NCBI GenBank assembly: GCA_031550435.1
Contig: JAVBOO010000018.1
Span: 82,007 to 146,006, forward strand
From: JAVBOO01 sp031550435
GTDB taxonomy: Bacteria; Bacillota; Clostridia; Lachnospirales; WRAX01
Length of the DNA: 64,000 bases
Direction: 5' to 3'
Numbering within the stretch: position 1 is the stretch's first letter; every line of letters starts with the position of its first letter. The translations under genes were made by a program, and so were the position numbers. The notes under the pieces were generated by a model, which did not search any database, was not told the DNA's origin, and saw only the letters and a list, made by a program, of their open reading frames with translations. Of this stretch, positions 61,647 to 64,000 are shown in pieces.

Positions 61647-62042
61647 TCATTTTCCTGTACCCAGATGCTCAAGAACAGCCTTGAGCTTATCGGGGTAAGG
61701 GACTCCGCAGCTTGCGGAGTTCTCTAAAATACTTATGCCCTCGTTAGCGATGAGAAAACCGATTACCGCTGAGCGCAGTACGCCGTTTAAACTCATGAGC
61801 GTGTCAGCCATGTGGCTGACTGCCGCTACCGAAAAGAACATGGTTTTGCGAAGTATACCTTCAAAACCGATTTTGCAGGACAGCCGTTTGTTGATAACTG
61901 CGGCAGTGATGCCTGAAATATAGTCTATGACGACAAAGGCTGTAAGTGCATAAAGCATTGCATCGCATTTACCCCATAAAAAAGCGGCAAGCCCGGACAG
62001 GGCGGCCGTTGCACCTTTTACAAACTGTGATATATTTTCCGT
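61647..62042 (-). CDS. Phage holin with apparent ACG start
   Basis: A phi29-type/toxin-secretion holin that forms the membrane lesion releasing the endolysin. The ATG at 61958 gives only 103 aa and starts inside the usual first helix. The same frame is open further upstream, and a GGAGG (62055-62051) lies eight bases before an ACG at 62042. From there the protein is 131 aa (ENISQFVKGATAALSGLAAF...), the expected length for the family, with three membrane helices. No ATG, GTG or TTG exists between them. Either ACG is used, a start mutation inactivated the gene, or there is a sequence error. Confidence 0.7.
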   Translation of the reverse strand, partial: TENISQFVKGATAALSGLAAFLWGKCDAMLYALTAFVVIDYISGITAAVINKRLSCKIGFEGILRKTMFFSVAAVSHMADTLMSLNGVLRSAVIGFLIANEGISILENSASCGVPYPDKLKAVLEHLGTGK

Positions 62043-62155
62043 ATCAATCGCCTCCGAATGTTCGTTAAGACTAGTAAGTGCTGATTTAACCGCGTTTAAC
62101 TTACTTGTATCCGCGATTTTGGTGTATTCCCTTTTGAATGGTGCAAGCGCCCATT

Positions 62156-63352
62156 CTATTTTTTTGTGTACTCGATAATAATCCTGCCCATGTAAAACAT
62201 AAGCTGATTCCAGAATTCACCGGTGGTCGAAATTTTGATAGATGCAGCCGTGCCGGTGCATTTAACCTGAATATCTGCGCCCTCCCATGAAAGTGAATCG
62301 AAAAATGGAAGCCTGCGCTCGGTTTTTCCGCCCGATATTGGGTCGATACGAAACATCATTCCCTGCAAGCTTATGCATTCGTTGTAATCGGAAATAGGAA
62401 GCGGAAAATACTCCTCGGAGTTATTCGGCATAGCGGATATTTCCGCAACGACACAGTAAATCGGCCTTCCGTCAATCCAGATCTTACCTGTATCGAAAGG
62501 ATAGTGTGAGTATGTCAATGATTCGCCTTTATCACCTTTGTCGCCCTTTGCTCCAACATCGCCTTTGTCGCCTTTCGCCCCCGCCGGGCCTGCCGGGCCT
62601 GCCGCTCCTGTGTCACCTTTGTCCCCTTTTGGGCCTATCGCTACTGTGTCGCCTTTGTCCCCTTTTGGGCCTATCGCTCCTGTGTCGCCTTTTTCGCCCT
62701 TTTCGCCGGGAATCCCTTGCTCACCGTTTGTTCCTGCCTCTCCCTTTTCTCCGTCATTACCTTGCGCGCGAACTCCCGTATCAACAAATTCTCCGCCCTC
62801 GGGAGACCATTCGTGCCAGTTGCCGTTAACGCCGATATATGGGCTGAAACTTTCGGTGCCGGCAGCCAAATCTCCCATACGTTCGTCAATGTCTACAATT
62901 CTCTGTTCAAGCTCGGAAAAACGCATATCAACGCCGGCTGTCCAAGGAGCCATTGATTTCGGCGGCTCGGCACTGGGATCGGCTATACAAGGTATAACAT
63001 CAAATGTAAAGCCGGGCCAAGTCAGACGTTTTGCTGCGGTAATAACCTCGACAGTCGCGATCACAGTGCCGGGGTAATACACTTCCTCTCCGTTTATCAG
63101 ATAGCTTACAACCCCGTTTTCTTCATCTGCTATAAGTGCTTGTCCGCGCAGCTTGAGCAAGGAGCCGTCCGGCTTAGTGCAAAGAAAATTTAAAGCGGCT
63201 AAAGCTCCTTCGGCAAGCTTGAATCTGCCGCCGTCTTTGCCGAGCAGGGTGATATAAAGCGGGTAAACGTTTATATCACCCTGAACATAGCGTATGTTTG
63301 TTGCCGTACATCTGCCGTACAGCTCCAGCTTCAGTTCATAAGGCTTATTCAT
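62156..63352 (-). CDS. Phage baseplate/fibre protein with collagen-like repeats
   Basis: A 398-aa virion protein. An N-terminal domain resembles BppU baseplate proteins (about 1-140, VQGDINVYPLYITLLGKDG). A short coiled coil (about 155-175) precedes a Gly-x-Y collagen-like stretch of about 30 triplets (about 205-300, with GDKGDTGAAGPAGPAGAKG). A C-terminal beta domain of about 100 residues follows. ATG 63352 overlaps the upstream stop (TGATG). It probably forms a trimeric fibre for host binding. Confidence 0.85.
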   Translation of the reverse strand: MNKPYELKLELYGRCTATNIRYVQGDINVYPLYITLLGKDGGRFKLAEGALAALNFLCTKPDGSLLKLRGQALIADEENGVVSYLINGEEVYYPGTVIATVEVITAAKRLTWPGFTFDVIPCIADPSAEPPKSMAPWTAGVDMRFSELEQRIVDIDERMGDLAAGTESFSPYIGVNGNWHEWSPEGGEFVDTGVRAQGNDGEKGEAGTNGEQGIPGEKGEKGDTGAIGPKGDKGDTVAIGPKGDKGDTGAAGPAGPAGAKGDKGDVGAKGDKGDKGESLTYSHYPFDTGKIWIDGRPIYCVVAEISAMPNNSEEYFPLPISDYNECISLQGMMFRIDPISGGKTERRLPFFDSLSWEGADIQVKCTGTAASIKISTTGEFWNQLMFYMGRIIIEYTKK

Positions 63353-63777
63353 CAGACCACCGGCTCCCATTGCCAAACTCCCGGAGTTCCCGGGGCCCAA
63401 ACGCACGGTAACATGTCGGCTTTGCACAAGTATTTGATGCCGTTACTGATGTAATACTTGCCGCTGTAACAATCCATGCCGTTAATCCAGAGTATTGGGT
63501 TTCCTATGCTTCCCGCGCCAGGTGTTTCCTCAGCGATCGGTCTGTAAATTGCCAGCATTCCGGGGCTATCGGGAGGTTGGTGAGCCTGCGAAGTGTGGTC
63601 AACCATTATTTTGTACAAAACCTCACCGTGATTGACGACCCCTCCGGCTTTGTATATTGTGTCCGGCTTCCAAACATCAAACAAAGCTCCGACCTTTAGT
63701 ACGTCACTGTCCTCAAGCGATTTTGAGAAAAGCTGGACGGCTTTTCTGATTGCCGCTCCTACATCTTGTTTATTCAT
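63352..63777 (-). CDS. Phage tail-associated protein with carbohydrate-binding motifs
   Basis: A 141-aa protein. Two segments with the pattern W-x-p-x(4)-Y-x-aG-x-V-x(5)-LY (about 36-60, and again near 115-139, VWAPGTPGVWQWE) resemble small chitin-binding (CBM5/12-like) modules common in phage tail genes. It overlaps the fibre gene by one base and the upstream gene by about eight bases. Confidence 0.7.
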   Translation of the reverse strand: MNKQDVGAAIRKAVQLFSKSLEDSDVLKVGALFDVWKPDTIYKAGGVVNHGEVLYKIMVDHTSQAHQPPDSPGMLAIYRPIAEETPGAGSIGNPILWINGMDCYSGKYYISNGIKYLCKADMLPCVWAPGTPGVWQWEPVV

Positions 63778-64000
63778 TCAAGCTGCCTCCAAGCATTATT
63801 TTTATGGCTTCGATTTCGTCATTTGTGAGGCATAGAGCCTCATTGTGTTGCTTTTCATGCTCAACCCACTCCGCATAGGGTATAAATCGGTCATTGTCGG
63901 GGTCGTACCTGTCCCATACGTTCGGGGCGGGGCTGTAATCATCGAGCCTCAGGCATTTGAAGCCCGGGTTGCCGTCCAAAAACTCTTGAGGCAACGGCAG
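63770..64000 (-). CDS. Phage protein, 5' end beyond the window
   Basis: The last 76 or so codons of a frame that stays open to the right edge. The C-terminal part is acidic (NDEIEAIKIMLGG). It sits upstream of the tail-fibre genes, as small tail proteins do in Clostridial phages. The product is not identified. Confidence 0.5.
   Translation of the reverse strand: MPLPQEFLDGNPGFKCLRLDDYSPAPNVWDRYDPDNDRFIPYAEWVEHEKQHNEALCLTNDEIEAIKIMLGGSLNE

Noticed and set aside
62506..63077. Pro/Leu/Ser-rich plus-strand frames
   Set aside because: These are antisense shadows of the collagen-like repeat in the phage fibre gene.

Overview
The window reads as chromosomal DNA of an anaerobic, motile, rod-shaped member of the Clostridia (Bacillota), probably uncultured. 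The main evidence is the gene order DUF4321-maf-mreBCD-PBP2-minCDE-rodA-mgsA and a clostridial flagellar operon running flbD-motAB-fliL-fliM-fliY-cheY-fliOPQR-flhBAFG-pilZ-cheCD-sigD. An ECF sigma factor, a BrkB-family protein, bL9/DnaB, tRNA-Trp and a thiC-thiW-thiEM-type thiamine block also fit. TTG and GTG starts are frequent, and GGAGG-type ribosome-binding sites allow several starts to be moved with confidence.

Layout. 1-4.1 kb: a duplicated small leader, a hybrid histidine kinase and a TetR regulator. 4.4-7.6 kb: a flotillin-like SPFH protein and a subtilisin-like lipoprotein. 8.0-9.2 kb: a secreted transglutaminase-like protein behind two tandem cyclic-di-GMP-I riboswitches. 9.9-19.5 kb: cell shape and division (maf, mreBCD, penicillin-binding protein 2, minCDE, rodA, mgsA). 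19.6-22.6 kb: hslO, a conserved protein of unknown role, and glpK. 22.9-42.6 kb: the flagellar export, motor and chemotaxis operon ending in sigD plus four accessory genes. 42.7 kb: tRNA-Trp. 42.8-46.5 kb: the TPP-riboswitch-controlled thiamine operon on the minus strand. 46.7-53 kb: a deacetylase-like exported protein, an ECF sigma/anti-sigma/membrane protein operon, a small unknown gene and mnmG. 53.3-56.9 kb: a short GdpP-like phosphodiesterase, rplI and dnaB. 56.9-60.2 kb: a BrkB-family protein, galE and an SDR reductase. 60.8-64 kb: the lysis and tail end of a prophage (endolysin, holin, collagen-like baseplate/fibre protein), continuing past the right edge.

How it fits together. Envelope growth (Mre, PBP2, RodA), division-site placement (Min), motility and cyclic dinucleotide signalling dominate. 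Cyclic-di-GMP appears twice, as the tandem riboswitch and as the PilZ protein in the flagellar operon. Cyclic-di-AMP hydrolysis is represented by the GdpP-like protein.

The most unusual feature is the intergenic DNA. At least three families of structured, dispersed, palindrome-rich repeats (called R1, R2 and R3 here) recur between unrelated genes in both orientations. R2 even supplies the stop codons of thiC and of the phage endolysin. Two other loci carry pairs of 39-bp direct repeats with nearly identical spacing. The holin reading frame has an apparent ATG-to-ACG start-codon change. I see no CRISPR array, rRNA or transposase gene.
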